From an uncultured Granulosicoccaceae bacterium (GTDB taxonomy: Bacteria > Pseudomonadota > Gammaproteobacteria > Granulosicoccales > Granulosicoccaceae): a stretch of DNA of 32,551 nt. This document shows positions 8,176 through 17,952 of the stretch, in pieces. The stretch is from assembly GCA_938041955.1 (NCBI GenBank), contig CALISD010000096.1:1-32551 (forward strand), written 5' to 3'. Made by a program: the position numbers and the translations under genes. Position 1 is the first letter of the stretch. Each line of letters begins with the position of its first letter. The notes beneath the pieces are model-generated. The model did not search any database, was not told the DNA's origin, and saw nothing but the letters and a program-made list of their open reading frames with translations.

Positions 8176-8181
8176 CGCGAA

Positions 8182-8209
8182 AGTATACAGCGTTTATTTT
8201 ATCCGTCCA
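8182..8209 (-). promoter_or_regulatory. Sigma-70-type promoter for the rtcB leader
   Basis: On the minus strand a TATACT -10 (8187-8182) is preceded, after a 16-base spacer, by TGGACG (8209-8204), 4 of 6 against the -35 consensus. The predicted first base is near 8173-8176, at the edge of the folded leader and next to an ATG. Confidence 0.55.
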
Positions 8210-8363
8210 GTGCAAATATTCAGTTACCGATGTTGATCACATCATCAGCACTTACTGCTACACACTAACATTGCCTATTCTGATTGCGCCACACCCTACA
8301 TGACACGACGCAGGACAGGTAGAATCATTGAATAGAAATGACTGCACCTACCTGGCGATACCT

Positions 8364-9491
8364 ATGAATACACTACCTGATTTTCGGCTAGAAACTCACT
8401 TCTCTAAATGGGAATTTAAGGCTCAGTACCATATGACTGCCTCTGATGCGCAGAGCATGTCACTACAGCAACTTCTCTCACTCGCAACTCCTGAGGAGCG
8501 AAAAGAATATGAGAACATGTGGCTAGGCTACACTGAAACTTTTGGTGCAGCTGATGTGCGGGAAGCGATAGCAAACACTTTTACCCAATGCAATTCAAAT
8601 AACATTCTATGTTTCGCGGGAGCAAGCGAAGGAATATTCGCCGCTAACAACGTTATCCTTGATAAAGACAGTCATGCTATTGTCGTCACCCCCAACTACC
8701 AGTCACACGAATCACTGCCGCTGTCTATCTGCAGTGCGACTGGCGTGCCACTGGATCATAACGATAACTGGTCTCTTGATATTGATCGCATAGCCGATGC
8801 TATACAGGCCAATACACGACTGCTGACAATTAATTTCCCACACAACCCGACTGGCACCATTTTGCCACTTGATCGCTACGAAGCCATGATCGAGCTATGC
8901 CGTAAACATGGCATATACATACTGCATGATGAGATTTTCAACGGATTGGGCCCAACCGGAACGAAGCACCTGCCCTTTATTGCCGATGTTTATGAAAGGG
9001 GCTTGTCACTGAACGTCATGTCAAAAGCGTACGGCTTACCAGGGCTTAGGGTCGGCTGGATAGCATGCAAGGATCACGAGGTGATTTCTAAAATGGAACG
9101 GCTAAAGCACTATTTATCCATTTGCAATTCAGGCCCGAGTGAAAGACTGGCTAAAATAGCGCTCAATCATCGCGATGAACTATTAGAACGCACCTGCAAA
9201 ATAGTCGATAAAAACCTGCCAAAGTGGGATGCGTTCTTCGCCAATCACCCCGACCTTTTCGACTGGCAACATCCCGATGGATCCTGCATGGCTTTTCCCC
9301 ACTACAAAGGAAAAGAAGGTGTCGAAAAATTTACCCATGATTTGATCGAGCAAAGCGGCATCTTGTTACTACCCGGATCTATCTATCAATCGAAACTGGG
9401 TAATACCCCCGACAATCATTTCCGCCTGGGCTTTGGGCGGGAAAATCTGGATGTAGGCTTGGCAGCACTTGAAAACCACTTGCGCCAATAG
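8364..9491 (+). CDS. Class I/II PLP-dependent aminotransferase
   Basis: A 375-residue fold-type I PLP enzyme expected to move an amino group between an amino acid and a keto acid in the cytosol. Visible landmarks are PHNPTG (Asn binding the cofactor oxygen), HDEIF (Asp pairing with the pyridine nitrogen), the Schiff-base Lys221 in MSKAYGLPGLRVGW, and the carboxylate-binding Arg in HFRLGFG near the end. The ATG at 8364 is chosen over a TTG 36 bases upstream; neither has a strong ribosome site, so the start is uncertain. The protein is most like the branch that includes VioD/capreomycidine-synthase-type enzymes, but the substrate cannot be assigned. It stands alone and faces a convergent lipoprotein gene 18 bases away. 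Confidence 0.87.
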   Translation: MNTLPDFRLETHFSKWEFKAQYHMTASDAQSMSLQQLLSLATPEERKEYENMWLGYTETFGAADVREAIANTFTQCNSNNILCFAGASEGIFAANNVILDKDSHAIVVTPNYQSHESLPLSICSATGVPLDHNDNWSLDIDRIADAIQANTRLLTINFPHNPTGTILPLDRYEAMIELCRKHGIYILHDEIFNGLGPTGTKHLPFIADVYERGLSLNVMSKAYGLPGLRVGWIACKDHEVISKMERLKHYLSICNSGPSERLAKIALNHRDELLERTCKIVDKNLPKWDAFFANHPDLFDWQHPDGSCMAFPHYKGKEGVEKFTHDLIEQSGILLLPGSIYQSKLGNTPDNHFRLGFGRENLDVGLAALENHLRQ

Positions 9492-9509
9492 TGCTGGACG
9501 ATGCAAATA

Positions 9510-9920
9510 TCAACACCCACGACTGTCAAAGCCAAACGAGGTTATCGGCACATCGTCTGCGCCAGGTCCAAATGCGTAGCGAACTATAGGCTTATCACCC
9601 TTGCCGTCCTTACTGAAACTCGCTGTCCACCGCCATGCACCCGGTAAGATCAACCGGGGCTTACCGACAAGACGCTTCACATCTGCCAATGTCATTCCGA
9701 CGACAAGATGCTCTTCAATTCTTTGCGCCGCAGTGATGCAATCCGGCGATTCAGCGGAATAGTCAATCTCAGGCTTGAGTGCACTCACAGGTACAACCTC
9801 GATCTTATCCGCCGCAGAGAACGTATACGAACAACCAGACGAAAGACCAACCATGGTAGATAACCCCATGGTGGAAATAAGAAAAAATGCGCGTTGAAAA
9901 TATTTCATATTTACTCTCAT
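9510..9920 (-). CDS. Small BamE/SmpA-like lipoprotein
   Basis: A 136-residue lipoprotein. The signal runs from MKYFQRAFFLIST to the lipobox GLSSGC (Cys 30), followed by Ser, consistent with outer-membrane sorting. A second ATG at codon 5 could also be the start. The mature part carries VGMTLADVKRLVGKPR, the short helix-turn pattern found in SmpA/OmlA/BamE-like domains, then WRWTASFSKDGKG and a C-terminal Cys three residues after FDSRG. The family packs against outer-membrane assembly proteins or acts as a beta-lactamase-inhibitor-like domain; which applies here is not known. The gene is convergent with the aminotransferase and divergent from the DMT transporter. Confidence 0.7.
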   Translation of the reverse strand: MRVNMKYFQRAFFLISTMGLSTMVGLSSGCSYTFSAADKIEVVPVSALKPEIDYSAESPDCITAAQRIEEHLVVGMTLADVKRLVGKPRLILPGAWRWTASFSKDGKGDKPIVRYAFGPGADDVPITSFGFDSRGC

Positions 9921-10071
9921 GCCAAAACGGCAATCTCAATTTATAGTTGATAGAACTCTCTTATAAACATTATCTCTTATTTCCGGAAATTTGCTAATAC
10001 ATCCTTTTTCTTTTTACCGTAACTTTCCATTCAAATCAGTGATATCACCATTCAGATGCGTATACTGAAAA

Positions 10072-10099
10072 TTGACAACCATCGCATCAAAATTATGGC
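10072..10099 (+). promoter_or_regulatory. Possible promoter for the DMT transporter gene
   Basis: A perfect TTGACA (10072-10077) is followed after 16 bases by TATGGC (10094-10099), a weak -10. A 10-base perfect palindrome GTGATATCAC lies just upstream at 10039-10048. The gap 9921-10169 is AT-rich and serves two divergent genes. Confidence 0.35.
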
Positions 10100-10169
10100 A
10101 ATAATCTAATCAAGATCGGCTAGTGTAAGCTGCGCTCATGATTAAGATCGCAAACCGCTACCACCCCGC

Positions 10170-11036
10170 ATGAATAATAATACCCAAGGAATCATGTGGG
10201 CATTGGTCGCAGGCGCGCTTTTCTCTGTTACTGCCGCAATGGCAAAAATAGCTGTCACTGAATACCATGTGCTGCAAATTCTCTTTTTCAGACAACTGGT
10301 GGTATTGCTAAGCTCCCTTCCTTCGATTGCCAATACTTTCCCGCAGAGCCTGAAGACGCGAAACCCGGGCCTTCATGCGGTTAGACTAATTGGCGCATTT
10401 ATAGCCCTGACATGCGGTATCTGGGCGGTCGCTGTATTGCCTTTAACCACAGCTGTCACTCTGGGATTCACGCAAGTATTTTTCCTGAGCATTTTATCGT
10501 CAGTGTTTTTAAAGGAAGTGATCGGTGTGCATCGCATCGCCGCGGTCATAGCAGGCTTTACAGGCGTACTGATTGCAATGCGTCCCGGGGTTGAAGGGCT
10601 GATAAACCTTCACGCCACTATCCCTATCATCGGTGCCTTAGGTGCTGCAATCGCAATCATTTCTGTACGTACGCTTTCGCAAACGGAATCAACAGCCACC
10701 TTGCTCGTCTACCAATCAGTTTTTATAGGCGCAATCGCCGGTGTGTCTCTATTTTGGTTTTGGAATACCCCAGATCTGTCAGCCACCTTGCTTTTGTTTA
10801 CGATGGGGATCTTCGCCGCGGCCGGCCAGTGGACAGGAGTTATGTCGCTAAGGCTCGGCGAGGCGAGCGTTGTTGGTAACATTGAATATATAAAGATCGT
10901 CTATGCGGCAATCTTCGGGTTCGTTCTCTTTCAAGAAGTACCAGATAGCTACACGCTACTCGGGGCGGCATTTATCATTGGATCAGCAGCTTACCTTTTA
11001 CATCGGGAACGCCTGAAAAAGGCAAAAGTTCGGTAG
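10170..11036 (+). CDS. EamA/DMT-family membrane transporter
   Basis: A 288-residue inner-membrane protein with about ten hydrophobic segments arranged as two EamA halves (about 1-140 and 148-280). Family marks are the first segment MWALVAGALFSVTAAMAKIA, the FFRQLVVLL pattern in segment two, and the end-of-half motif EVIGVHRIAAVIAGFTGVLI, matched in the second half by EVPDSYTLLGAAFIIGSA. RhaT/YdcZ-type DMT proteins export or exchange amino acids and other small metabolites. The substrate here is unknown. The ATG has no clear ribosome site. It is not obviously in an operon: the sulfatase gene begins 80 bases later on the same strand. Confidence 0.88.
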   Translation: MNNNTQGIMWALVAGALFSVTAAMAKIAVTEYHVLQILFFRQLVVLLSSLPSIANTFPQSLKTRNPGLHAVRLIGAFIALTCGIWAVAVLPLTTAVTLGFTQVFFLSILSSVFLKEVIGVHRIAAVIAGFTGVLIAMRPGVEGLINLHATIPIIGALGAAIAIISVRTLSQTESTATLLVYQSVFIGAIAGVSLFWFWNTPDLSATLLLFTMGIFAAAGQWTGVMSLRLGEASVVGNIEYIKIVYAAIFGFVLFQEVPDSYTLLGAAFIIGSAAYLLHRERLKKAKVR

Positions 11037-11116
11037 GCGACAAATAACCGCCACCTACTGATAAATCTTTCGCGCCGCTTCGACCTCACGATCATAAAAC
11101 TGCTTACTACTCGGGC

Positions 11117-12643
11117 ATGATTTGTGCGCCCAACCCTCTGGTCCTCATGATCAGATTACCCATGCTTACTCGACTTCTGACTGCAACAGCACGACTGGCC
11201 GGCGTAACCGCCGTTGCTGTCACACTTTCTTCATGCAGCGATGGCTCACCCAGCCTACCGAAAGACTTCAGCGCCATAAGCGCCAGCCAGGCGCTGGCAC
11301 GTGACAACGATCAACGGCCGAACATTATTGTCGTATTTACCGATGATCAGGGCTACGCCGATCTCAGTTCGCAGGGCGTACTTGGCGACATAGTCACCCC
11401 GCACATAGATCAGCTGGCTGCAGACGGCACCAGAATGACATCGGGCTACGCTACCGCACCACAGTGCACGCCATCGCGCGCCGGCTTGATTACCGGGAAA
11501 TACCAGCAACGCTTTGGCCTTGACGACAATCGCTATACACCGATGCCGCTACAGGAAACCACGCTGGCAAACCGGCTACAGGATGAAGGCTATGCGACTG
11601 GCATGGTGGGGAAATGGCATTTAGAGATTGACCAGAACTCACAAGATTATGACAACAGCAATTTAACTGCCGCAGACAGGATTCCATTTTTTCCAGACCA
11701 GCGCGGTTTTGACGATGTCTATTTCGGCTATAGAAACAACTGGTGGACAAACTACGACCTGGAAGGCAATACGCTTACGCCGAAGTATCGTAGCAACACC
11801 AACTATCGTCTGGATGTATCTACAGATGCCAGTATCGCTTTTATCGAAAGGCACAAACAAGAACCCTTCTTTCTCTACCTGGCATACTTCGCACCTCATG
11901 TGCCACTCGAAGCAACAGAAAACTATCTTTCCAGGTTCAGTGATGTCGCAGAGACTCGTCGACAACATGGATTGGCCATGATGTCAGCGATCGACGATGG
12001 TATTGGTCGCCTGCGAGAGAAGCTTGCAGCCGACGAGCTAAGTGATAACACGATGATATTTTTCATCAGCGACAACGGTGCACCGCTGGGGATTCACAAA
12101 CTCGACCTTCCTGTCAGTGATAATGGTGGCGCATGGGATGGTTCATTGAACGACCCAATGCTCGGTGAAAAAGGCATGTTGTCAGAGGGTGGAATTCGGG
12201 TGCCATACATTGTGAGCTGGCCCGGCACTATATCAGCAGGCGTGGTTTCAGACACTCCCGTGACCACGCTGGATGTCGCCTCTACCAGTCTTGCTGCAGC
12301 TGGAGCGGAAGTTCCTGTGCAACTTGACGGCGCCAATCTGCTGCCGGAACTTACCGGCCAGGAGACTCTTGAAGATCGACCTTTATATTGGCGTTTCTGG
12401 AGTCAGTCTGCGGTTCGCAAAGGGTCGTGGAAGTACTTAAAAGCAGGATCAGATTATGAGTTTCTATTTAACATGGATAGCGCAACACCCGAGTCTGAAA
12501 ACGTTCTGACTGACTACCCGGCGATTGCCGATGACTTGCGCCAGGAGTTAAACACCTGGGCACAAGGCCTACACCGACCAGGGATACCAAACTTGCCATT
12601 GAACAATCAGGAACAAGACTGGTACCAACACTACTTCCCGTAG
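11117..12643 (+). CDS. Type I (formylglycine) sulfatase lipoprotein
   Basis: Expected to hydrolyse sulfate esters, most likely on a sulfated glycan or small molecule outside the cytoplasm. The active-site signature CTPSRAGLITGKY is complete: Cys117, converted to formylglycine, and Arg121. Metal ligands are visible as TDDQG (Asp76-77) and ISDNGAP (Asp-Asn near 315), and GKWH carries the usual Lys and His. The N-terminus ends in TLSSC (Cys40), a lipobox, so the protein is probably membrane-anchored in the periplasm or on the surface. An internal ATG at 11162 would give a more normal 25-residue signal and may be the true start; none of the candidate starts has a good ribosome site. No sulfatase-maturing enzyme lies in the window. 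Sulfatases are often linked to marine algal polysaccharide use. Confidence 0.88.
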   Translation: MICAPNPLVLMIRLPMLTRLLTATARLAGVTAVAVTLSSCSDGSPSLPKDFSAISASQALARDNDQRPNIIVVFTDDQGYADLSSQGVLGDIVTPHIDQLAADGTRMTSGYATAPQCTPSRAGLITGKYQQRFGLDDNRYTPMPLQETTLANRLQDEGYATGMVGKWHLEIDQNSQDYDNSNLTAADRIPFFPDQRGFDDVYFGYRNNWWTNYDLEGNTLTPKYRSNTNYRLDVSTDASIAFIERHKQEPFFLYLAYFAPHVPLEATENYLSRFSDVAETRRQHGLAMMSAIDDGIGRLREKLAADELSDNTMIFFISDNGAPLGIHKLDLPVSDNGGAWDGSLNDPMLGEKGMLSEGGIRVPYIVSWPGTISAGVVSDTPVTTLDVASTSLAAAGAEVPVQLDGANLLPELTGQETLEDRPLYWRFWSQSAVRKGSWKYLKAGSDYEFLFNMDSATPESENVLTDYPAIADDLRQELNTWAQGLHRPGIPNLPLNNQEQDWYQHYFP

Positions 12644-12715
12644 TGACACCTCTAAAGATGCATCAGTAACTCGCCCGGTGCAATCCAGCAGGTGCCGCTG
12701 ATCCACAACCCGACA

Positions 12716-13267
12716 TCAGACGTAATCAGCCACTCGCTTGATATAGTCAAAGGCGTACCTTGCAAAGCTCCAGCGTACCTGCATCTGAAACACCGGCGTA
12801 TCTGCGTGATTAGATAACAACACTGATGCATTGCCAAAACGCGTTTGTGTGCACTGCCCGACACCAAACTGTTGCGGGTGAACATCAAATGGAGATCCGC
12901 TGGCTATCACGGCACGTGTTTTCGCGCCACTCAATCGCAACACAGTAGAGTAGTCGCTGACATCAACCGCCGCCGTTCCAGGGTTCGCACGCCAGCGCTC
13001 GGCAATGCTTTGCGGATCACTGTCGGTATAGAGCAACCGTTCATTCGGCCCTAACCAAAACAACGTGCTGGCACTATTGCTCACGTAGGTATTAGCTTCT
13101 AACTGGCACTCCATACCCAAGAGTTCAGTCAGCGCGCTATTACATGCGTGCGAATCAAAGTCACCGCGAAGGTTGATTTTATTTACCAGGCCTAACTCAG
13201 CCACGGTCAGACCATCAACGTCAATCGCGGCCATCTCTAACGGGGTTGCCTTAACAGGATTATCCAC
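12716..13267 (-). CDS. soxG: Sarcosine oxidase gamma subunit
   Basis: A 183-residue protein of the SoxG family, the smallest folate-site-facing partner in the alpha-beta-gamma-delta oxidase. Family marks are NLRGD near residue 33, WLGPNERLLY in the middle and the final FARYAFDYIKR. The GTG at 13267 is chosen because AAGGAG stands 9 bases upstream and the start overlaps the end of soxA (shared GTGGATAA), typical of translational coupling. Upstream ATGs at 13288 and 13330 lie inside soxA. It is the last gene of the soxBDAG series and is convergent with the sulfatase gene. Confidence 0.85.
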   Translation of the reverse strand: MDNPVKATPLEMAAIDVDGLTVAELGLVNKINLRGDFDSHACNSALTELLGMECQLEANTYVSNSASTLFWLGPNERLLYTDSDPQSIAERWRANPGTAAVDVSDYSTVLRLSGAKTRAVIASGSPFDVHPQQFGVGQCTQTRFGNASVLLSNHADTPVFQMQVRWSFARYAFDYIKRVADYV

Positions 13268-16200
13268 GAACGCGTACTCCTTCGGCATCAACAAAAACAG
13301 TATCTGAAACGGTGGCCCTGTGAACTTCACCGTTCATCAGTCGAAGCGTGACAACATCACCCTTTCTGTTTATTCCATCCTGCAAGAGTGCAAGTGCAAT
13401 GGATCGCCCCGCATTAGGGCTCATGTAGCTAGATGTCACGTGGCCAATTGTAGGCATAGGTGGCGCGTCAGATACTTCACTGACAATGTGCGCACCTTCC
13501 GGCAACACCACTGTCGGATCTTCCGTCAGCAGTCCTATAAGTTGTGGTCGCGCTGTTCGCTGGGTATCAATTCTGACTTGCGATCGATTGCCAAGATACT
13601 CTTCCTTGGTTTTCGATACGATCCAGTCCATGTCCATATCGTGTGGTGTCACTGTGCCATCGGTATCCTGACCAACAATAATAAAACCTTTTTCTGCACG
13701 CAGTACGTGCATAGCTTCAGTCCCGTAAGGACAAAGGTCAAATTTCTTGCCAGCCGCAGCCAATGCTTCAATCAAATGTTTGCCATAACGTGCAGGCACA
13801 TTGATTTCATACGCGAGTTCACCGGTAAAACTAATTCTATATACTCGTGCAGGCACACCGGCGACTTTGCCTTCACGCATAGTCATAAACGGAAATGCAT
13901 CCTTAGACACATCAATGTCAGTGATGCTCTGCAACAACTCACGAGCCTTGGGGCCGTTGATGGCCATTACCGCCCACTGCTCCGTCACACTGGTGCAATA
14001 GACTTCCCACTCAGGCCATTCGGTTTGCAACCATTCTTCCAGCCAGCCCATAACACGCGCTGCACCGCCTGTGGTGGTGGTCATGTGGTAGTGATTTTCA
14101 CCGAGGCGTGTCGTGACTCCGTCGTCGAAGATCATGCCGTGTTCGTTCAGCATCAAGCCATACCGACACGAGCCAATCGCCAACTTCTGCCAGTTGTTAG
14201 TGTACGCCATCTCGATTAGCTTGATGGCGTCTTTGCCTTGTATATCGATCTTGCCAAGTGTCGATGCGTCAAGCATACCGACCGACTCACGCACTGCGAG
14301 GGTTTCACGCTGCACAGCTGAGTGCATGTCCTCACCGGCTTTCGGGTAGTACCAGGAACGCTTCCAGTCACCGACATCTTCAAACTCTGCACCGTTATCT
14401 ACATGCCATTCATGCATTGGTGTATGGCGTTCCTGTATAAACAGTTCACGTGATTCCTGACCACCGACTGCACCGAGCGTCAGCGGTGTATACGGCGGCC
14501 TGAAAGTAGTAGTGCCCACTTCAGGAATAGAAACGCCTTGTATGTTTGCCATAATCGCGAGTGCGTTCAGGTTAGATGTTTTACCTTGATCGGTCGCCAT
14601 CCCTGTGGTGGTGTAGCGCTTTAGATGCTCTACAGACACAAACCCTTCGCGCGCAGCAAGTTGAATATCTGCAGCGGTAACGTCATTTTGAAAATCGTGA
14701 AAGTGCTTTGACCTTCCTTCACCCACCGGATGGGTGGTTGGCACAAGCCACAACGGCGAGATAGTTCCCAACGGTACTTCATTGACCGTAAAAGATTCAC
14801 TTGAAGCCGCAGTACCGTGAAGCCCGCAACGTGTAGCAGCATCCACACCCGCTTGAGTCCCCTGCTGAATACAGGTGGCTGTAACAAAGCTGCCATTGCA
14901 ACTGCCTGCAGAGATATTCGGACTGGTCTTTTTCAAACGACTTTCATCAGGAACAAATGCGGCAATGGACTCAATATACTTAAGTTTGCCACCACTCTGG
15001 CTCACCATATGACACGATGGTGTCCAGCCACCAGAGCTTGCAACGACGCTGCAATCAATTTCCCACGCCTGGCCCTGCACTGAGTCTCCATCTGCCGACA
15101 ACTTCATCACCCGCACAGATTCAACACCTTTAGCCCCCTGCACAGACGTGATCGCATGCCCTTCAAAGAGCTTAATGTTCTTTTCTTCCAACAGTGCCTT
15201 TAATGACGACTGCACACTTGAGCGTGTGTCCACGACAGTGACTACACCACCGCTTTCGGAAGCATCAAACGCCACCTGATACGCGCTGTCATTGTTAGTA
15301 AACACCACCACATCGTTACCGGGTAACACGCCATATCTGTTGATATAAGTACCTACTGCGTTGGCAAGCATCACTCCGGGTCGGTCATTGTCAGCAAATA
15401 CTAAAGGCCGCTCTATTGAACCCGCTGCAACAACCACCTGTTTTGCACGAATTTTCCAAAACCTCTGGCGTGGCGCTGTACCACCCTTGCCGGGGCCCAT
15501 ATGATCAGTGACTTTTTCAATCGCTGTAATATAGTTGTAGTCGTAATAACCGGTAGCAGTAGTACGGGTAAGCAATTGAACGTTTTCATTTCGCTCAAGC
15601 GATTGCACCGAGCGCTGTATAAACTCAAGCGAAGCCGCATTGTTTGATGTACCCAGCAACGCACCACCCGGTGTATTGTTTTCATCGAGCACCATGACCC
15701 TTGCACCACCACTGGCAGCGGCGGTGGCGGCTGCAAGACCTGCAGGCCCTGCACCGATCACCAGCACATCACAATGTGCGTAAGTGCCGTGATAAACATC
15801 CGGGTCATCTTCAGTCGGACTAACACCCAACCCGGCAGCTTTACGAATGTACTTTTCATAAGTCATCCACATGGAAGCAGGCCACATGAAAGTTTTATAG
15901 TAAAAGCCGGCAGGTAGAAAACGCGCCACCAGAGAGTTTGCAGCACCCACATCAAACCCGAGGCTTGGCCAGCGATTTTGCGACTTCGCGACCAGACCAT
16001 CATATAACTCTATGCAGGTAGCTCGAGTGTTGGGCTCAGTGTATGGACCGGTTTCCAATTGCATTAATGCATTGGGTTCTTCGGAACCGGCGGCAATTAA
16101 ACCGCGCGGCCGATGATATTTAAAACTACGGCCAAGCAAACGTACACCATTTGCCAATAACGCCGATGCTAAGGTGTCACCCCGATAGCCCGTATAGGTT

Positions 16201-16277
16201 ATGCCATCAAAGCTAAAGGTAAGCGGCTTGCTGCGATCAACCAGACCGCCCTCTGATAGACGATGAGTCTGAGTCAT
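13260..16277 (-). CDS. soxA: Sarcosine oxidase alpha subunit
   Basis: A 1005-residue subunit, the usual size. The first 100 residues are a ferredoxin-like Fer2_4 domain. The NAD+-binding Rossmann motif GAGPAG is at 175-180, followed by a pyridine-nucleotide oxidoreductase region to about 500. The last 390 residues, from near EWHVDNGAEFEDVG, form the GcvT/aminomethyltransferase-type domain that takes the methylene group onto tetrahydrofolate. In the complex, sarcosine plus O2 plus folate gives glycine, H2O2 and methylene-folate (or formaldehyde without folate). The ATG overlaps the soxD stop by 4 bases, with GGAGG 6 bases upstream. Heterotetrameric oxidases of this class can act on other N-methyl amino acids, so sarcosine is the best guess and not proven. 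Confidence 0.93.
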   Translation of the reverse strand: MTQTHRLSEGGLVDRSKPLTFSFDGITYTGYRGDTLASALLANGVRLLGRSFKYHRPRGLIAAGSEEPNALMQLETGPYTEPNTRATCIELYDGLVAKSQNRWPSLGFDVGAANSLVARFLPAGFYYKTFMWPASMWMTYEKYIRKAAGLGVSPTEDDPDVYHGTYAHCDVLVIGAGPAGLAAATAAASGGARVMVLDENNTPGGALLGTSNNAASLEFIQRSVQSLERNENVQLLTRTTATGYYDYNYITAIEKVTDHMGPGKGGTAPRQRFWKIRAKQVVVAAGSIERPLVFADNDRPGVMLANAVGTYINRYGVLPGNDVVVFTNNDSAYQVAFDASESGGVVTVVDTRSSVQSSLKALLEEKNIKLFEGHAITSVQGAKGVESVRVMKLSADGDSVQGQAWEIDCSVVASSGGWTPSCHMVSQSGGKLKYIESIAAFVPDESRLKKTSPNISAGSCNGSFVTATCIQQGTQAGVDAATRCGLHGTAASSESFTVNEVPLGTISPLWLVPTTHPVGEGRSKHFHDFQNDVTAADIQLAAREGFVSVEHLKRYTTTGMATDQGKTSNLNALAIMANIQGVSIPEVGTTTFRPPYTPLTLGAVGGQESRELFIQERHTPMHEWHVDNGAEFEDVGDWKRSWYYPKAGEDMHSAVQRETLAVRESVGMLDASTLGKIDIQGKDAIKLIEMAYTNNWQKLAIGSCRYGLMLNEHGMIFDDGVTTRLGENHYHMTTTTGGAARVMGWLEEWLQTEWPEWEVYCTSVTEQWAVMAINGPKARELLQSITDIDVSKDAFPFMTMREGKVAGVPARVYRISFTGELAYEINVPARYGKHLIEALAAAGKKFDLCPYGTEAMHVLRAEKGFIIVGQDTDGTVTPHDMDMDWIVSKTKEEYLGNRSQVRIDTQRTARPQLIGLLTEDPTVVLPEGAHIVSEVSDAPPMPTIGHVTSSYMSPNAGRSIALALLQDGINRKGDVVTLRLMNGEVHRATVSDTVFVDAEGVRVRG

Positions 16278-16570
16278 GACTGTCCTCCATTGTCTGGAAT
16301 GGGAGGCCTTGGATCTTCTACTTTATAAGACGCCACAAATTCGTCGGTTACCGTATGACGTAAAGCATTAAACCAACGCCTGCAGCCGTGATCATGCAAC
16401 CAGCGCTCGCGATGATAGCCTTTGGGGTTGGTGCGAAAAAACACATAGTCCCCCCATTCTTCATCGGTCATTTTTTTGGTTTCTGTCGGGCGCGGAATAT
16501 GAGCTTCACCATGACACGAAAACTCAGTTTGATCGCGATCACCACAATAGGGGCAGTTAATAATAAACAT
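16274..16570 (-). CDS. soxD: Sarcosine oxidase delta subunit (zinc-binding)
   Basis: A 98-residue protein of the SoxD family. All four zinc ligands known from the solved enzyme are at their expected positions: Cys6 and Cys9 in NCPYCGDR, and His59 and Cys63 in LHDHGCRRWF. The family core DEEWGDYVFFRTNPKGYHRE is also present. It has no enzymatic centre of its own and holds the complex together. It starts 1 base after the soxB stop and overlaps soxA by 4 bases, so the four subunits are translated together. Confidence 0.93.
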   Translation of the reverse strand: MFIINCPYCGDRDQTEFSCHGEAHIPRPTETKKMTDEEWGDYVFFRTNPKGYHRERWLHDHGCRRWFNALRHTVTDEFVASYKVEDPRPPIPDNGGQS

Positions 16571-16571
16571 A

Positions 16572-17816
16572 TTAATGAGCTACCGCGGCGGCGGCACCTT
16601 CGTCGATTAAGGCGCCCGAATTAAAACGATCCAGTGAAAATGGAGCAGCAATACTGTTCATTTCACCCGCCGCAATAGAATGAGCAAAAGCGTGCCCGCT
16701 ACCTGGTGTGGCTTTAAACCCACCGGTACCCCAACCACAGTTAAAGAATAGATTCTTTACCGGTGTTTTTGAAAGTATCGGAGAGCGGTCAATAGTGACA
16801 TCAACAATTCCCGCCCACTGTCGCAACATGCGCAGGCGTGAAAATAAAGGGAACAACTCACACAGCGGACCGACGGTATGTTCTATTAAGTCAAAACTTC
16901 CACGCTGCGAGTAGGAGTTATAAGCATCAGAACCAGAACCGACAACGAGCTCACCTTTATCGGATTGACTTACGTATACATGAATGCCGTTAGACATCAC
17001 CACGCAATCGATAATGGGTTTAATTGGCTCAGAAACCAGAGCCTGTAACGGATAACATTCAAGCGGCAATTTAAAGCCCGCCATCTCGGCGATGACACTA
17101 CTGTGCCCGGCAGCTACTGATCCGACCTTGCCTGCACCGATAAACCCACGGCTGGTATCAACACCGATCACCTTGTTATTTTCAACACGCACACCAGTGA
17201 CTTCGCAGTTTTGAATGATGTCGACACCCGCGGCATCGGCACCACGTGCGTAACCCCAGGCGACTGCATCATGACGCGCGGTACCACCACGACGTTGCAG
17301 CAAACCACCCATCACCGGGTAACGACAATCAAGATTGATGATCGGCAGCATTTCTTTCACCTGCGCTGGCGTAAGAAACTCAGAATCTATTCCGTTTAAG
17401 TAGATAGCGTTGCCACGCCGTCCGATTTCCTGCATGTCGTGCACGCTATGCGCGAGGTGCAATAAACCACGCTGTGAGAACATGACGTTGTAATTGAGCT
17501 CTTGCGACAAACCTTCCCACAGTTTCATTGCATGCTCATACATGCCAGCTGAAGCGTCGAGCAAATAGTTGGATCGAACAATGGTGGTGTTACGGCCAGT
17601 ATTACCACCACCGAGCCATCCCTTTTCGAGCACGGCTACATTGGTGATGCCACACTGTGTTGCCAGATAATAGGCGGTCGCAAGGCCATGGCCGCCCCCA
17701 CCTATGATCACGACATCGTAGGCTTTTTTTGGTTCGGGACTGCGCCAGGCACGCTGCCAGTTACGATGGTATGACATCGCATTGCGCGCCAGCGAAAACA
17801 GGGAATATGCTTTCAT
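16572..17816 (-). CDS. soxB: Sarcosine oxidase beta subunit (FAD/FMN flavoprotein)
   Basis: A 414-residue DAO-family flavoprotein that carries out the actual C-N oxidation of the substrate. The FAD-binding motif is [20 protein letters not shown] (Rossmann glycines at 39-44) with the partner [17 protein letters not shown]. His182 in [15 protein letters not shown] corresponds to the histidine that carries covalent FMN at the alpha-beta interface. The C-terminal [16 protein letters not shown] and [16 protein letters not shown] close the FAD site. It is the first of four sox genes and begins 136 bases after the permease gene on the same strand, so the sox genes could be read through from the importer or from their own promoter. 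Confidence 0.93.
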   Translation of the reverse strand: MKAYSLFSLARNAMSYHRNWQRAWRSPEPKKAYDVVIIGGGGHGLATAYYLATQCGITNVAVLEKGWLGGGNTGRNTTIVRSNYLLDASAGMYEHAMKLWEGLSQELNYNVMFSQRGLLHLAHSVHDMQEIGRRGNAIYLNGIDSEFLTPAQVKEMLPIINLDCRYPVMGGLLQRRGGTARHDAVAWGYARGADAAGVDIIQNCEVTGVRVENNKVIGVDTSRGFIGAGKVGSVAAGHSSVIAEMAGFKLPLECYPLQALVSEPIKPIIDCVVMSNGIHVYVSQSDKGELVVGSGSDAYNSYSQRGSFDLIEHTVGPLCELFPLFSRLRMLRQWAGIVDVTIDRSPILSKTPVKNLFFNCGWGTGGFKATPGSGHAFAHSIAAGEMNSIAAPFSLDRFNSGALIDEGAAAAVAH

Positions 17817-17952
17817 AGAGATTCTTTTTGGATTCAGACGCCAGCGGTGTGCAAAGCTCGCTGCATCGTCGTAAAATTCAGCCGCTTATGGTGTTCCAAA
17901 AACGACCCAAATAACGCAGAAATTCAATATTGCTGGTAACTTATACCGACTT

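Noticed and set aside
13320..14219. A 299-codon plus-strand open frame opposite soxA
   Set aside because: It is antisense to a conserved coding region, rich in Cys, His and Arg, with no family motif or ribosome site; it is a shadow of soxA codon use.
17817..17952. Glycine riboswitch before soxB
   Set aside because: The gap lacks the conserved core sequences of the glycine aptamer and any terminator.
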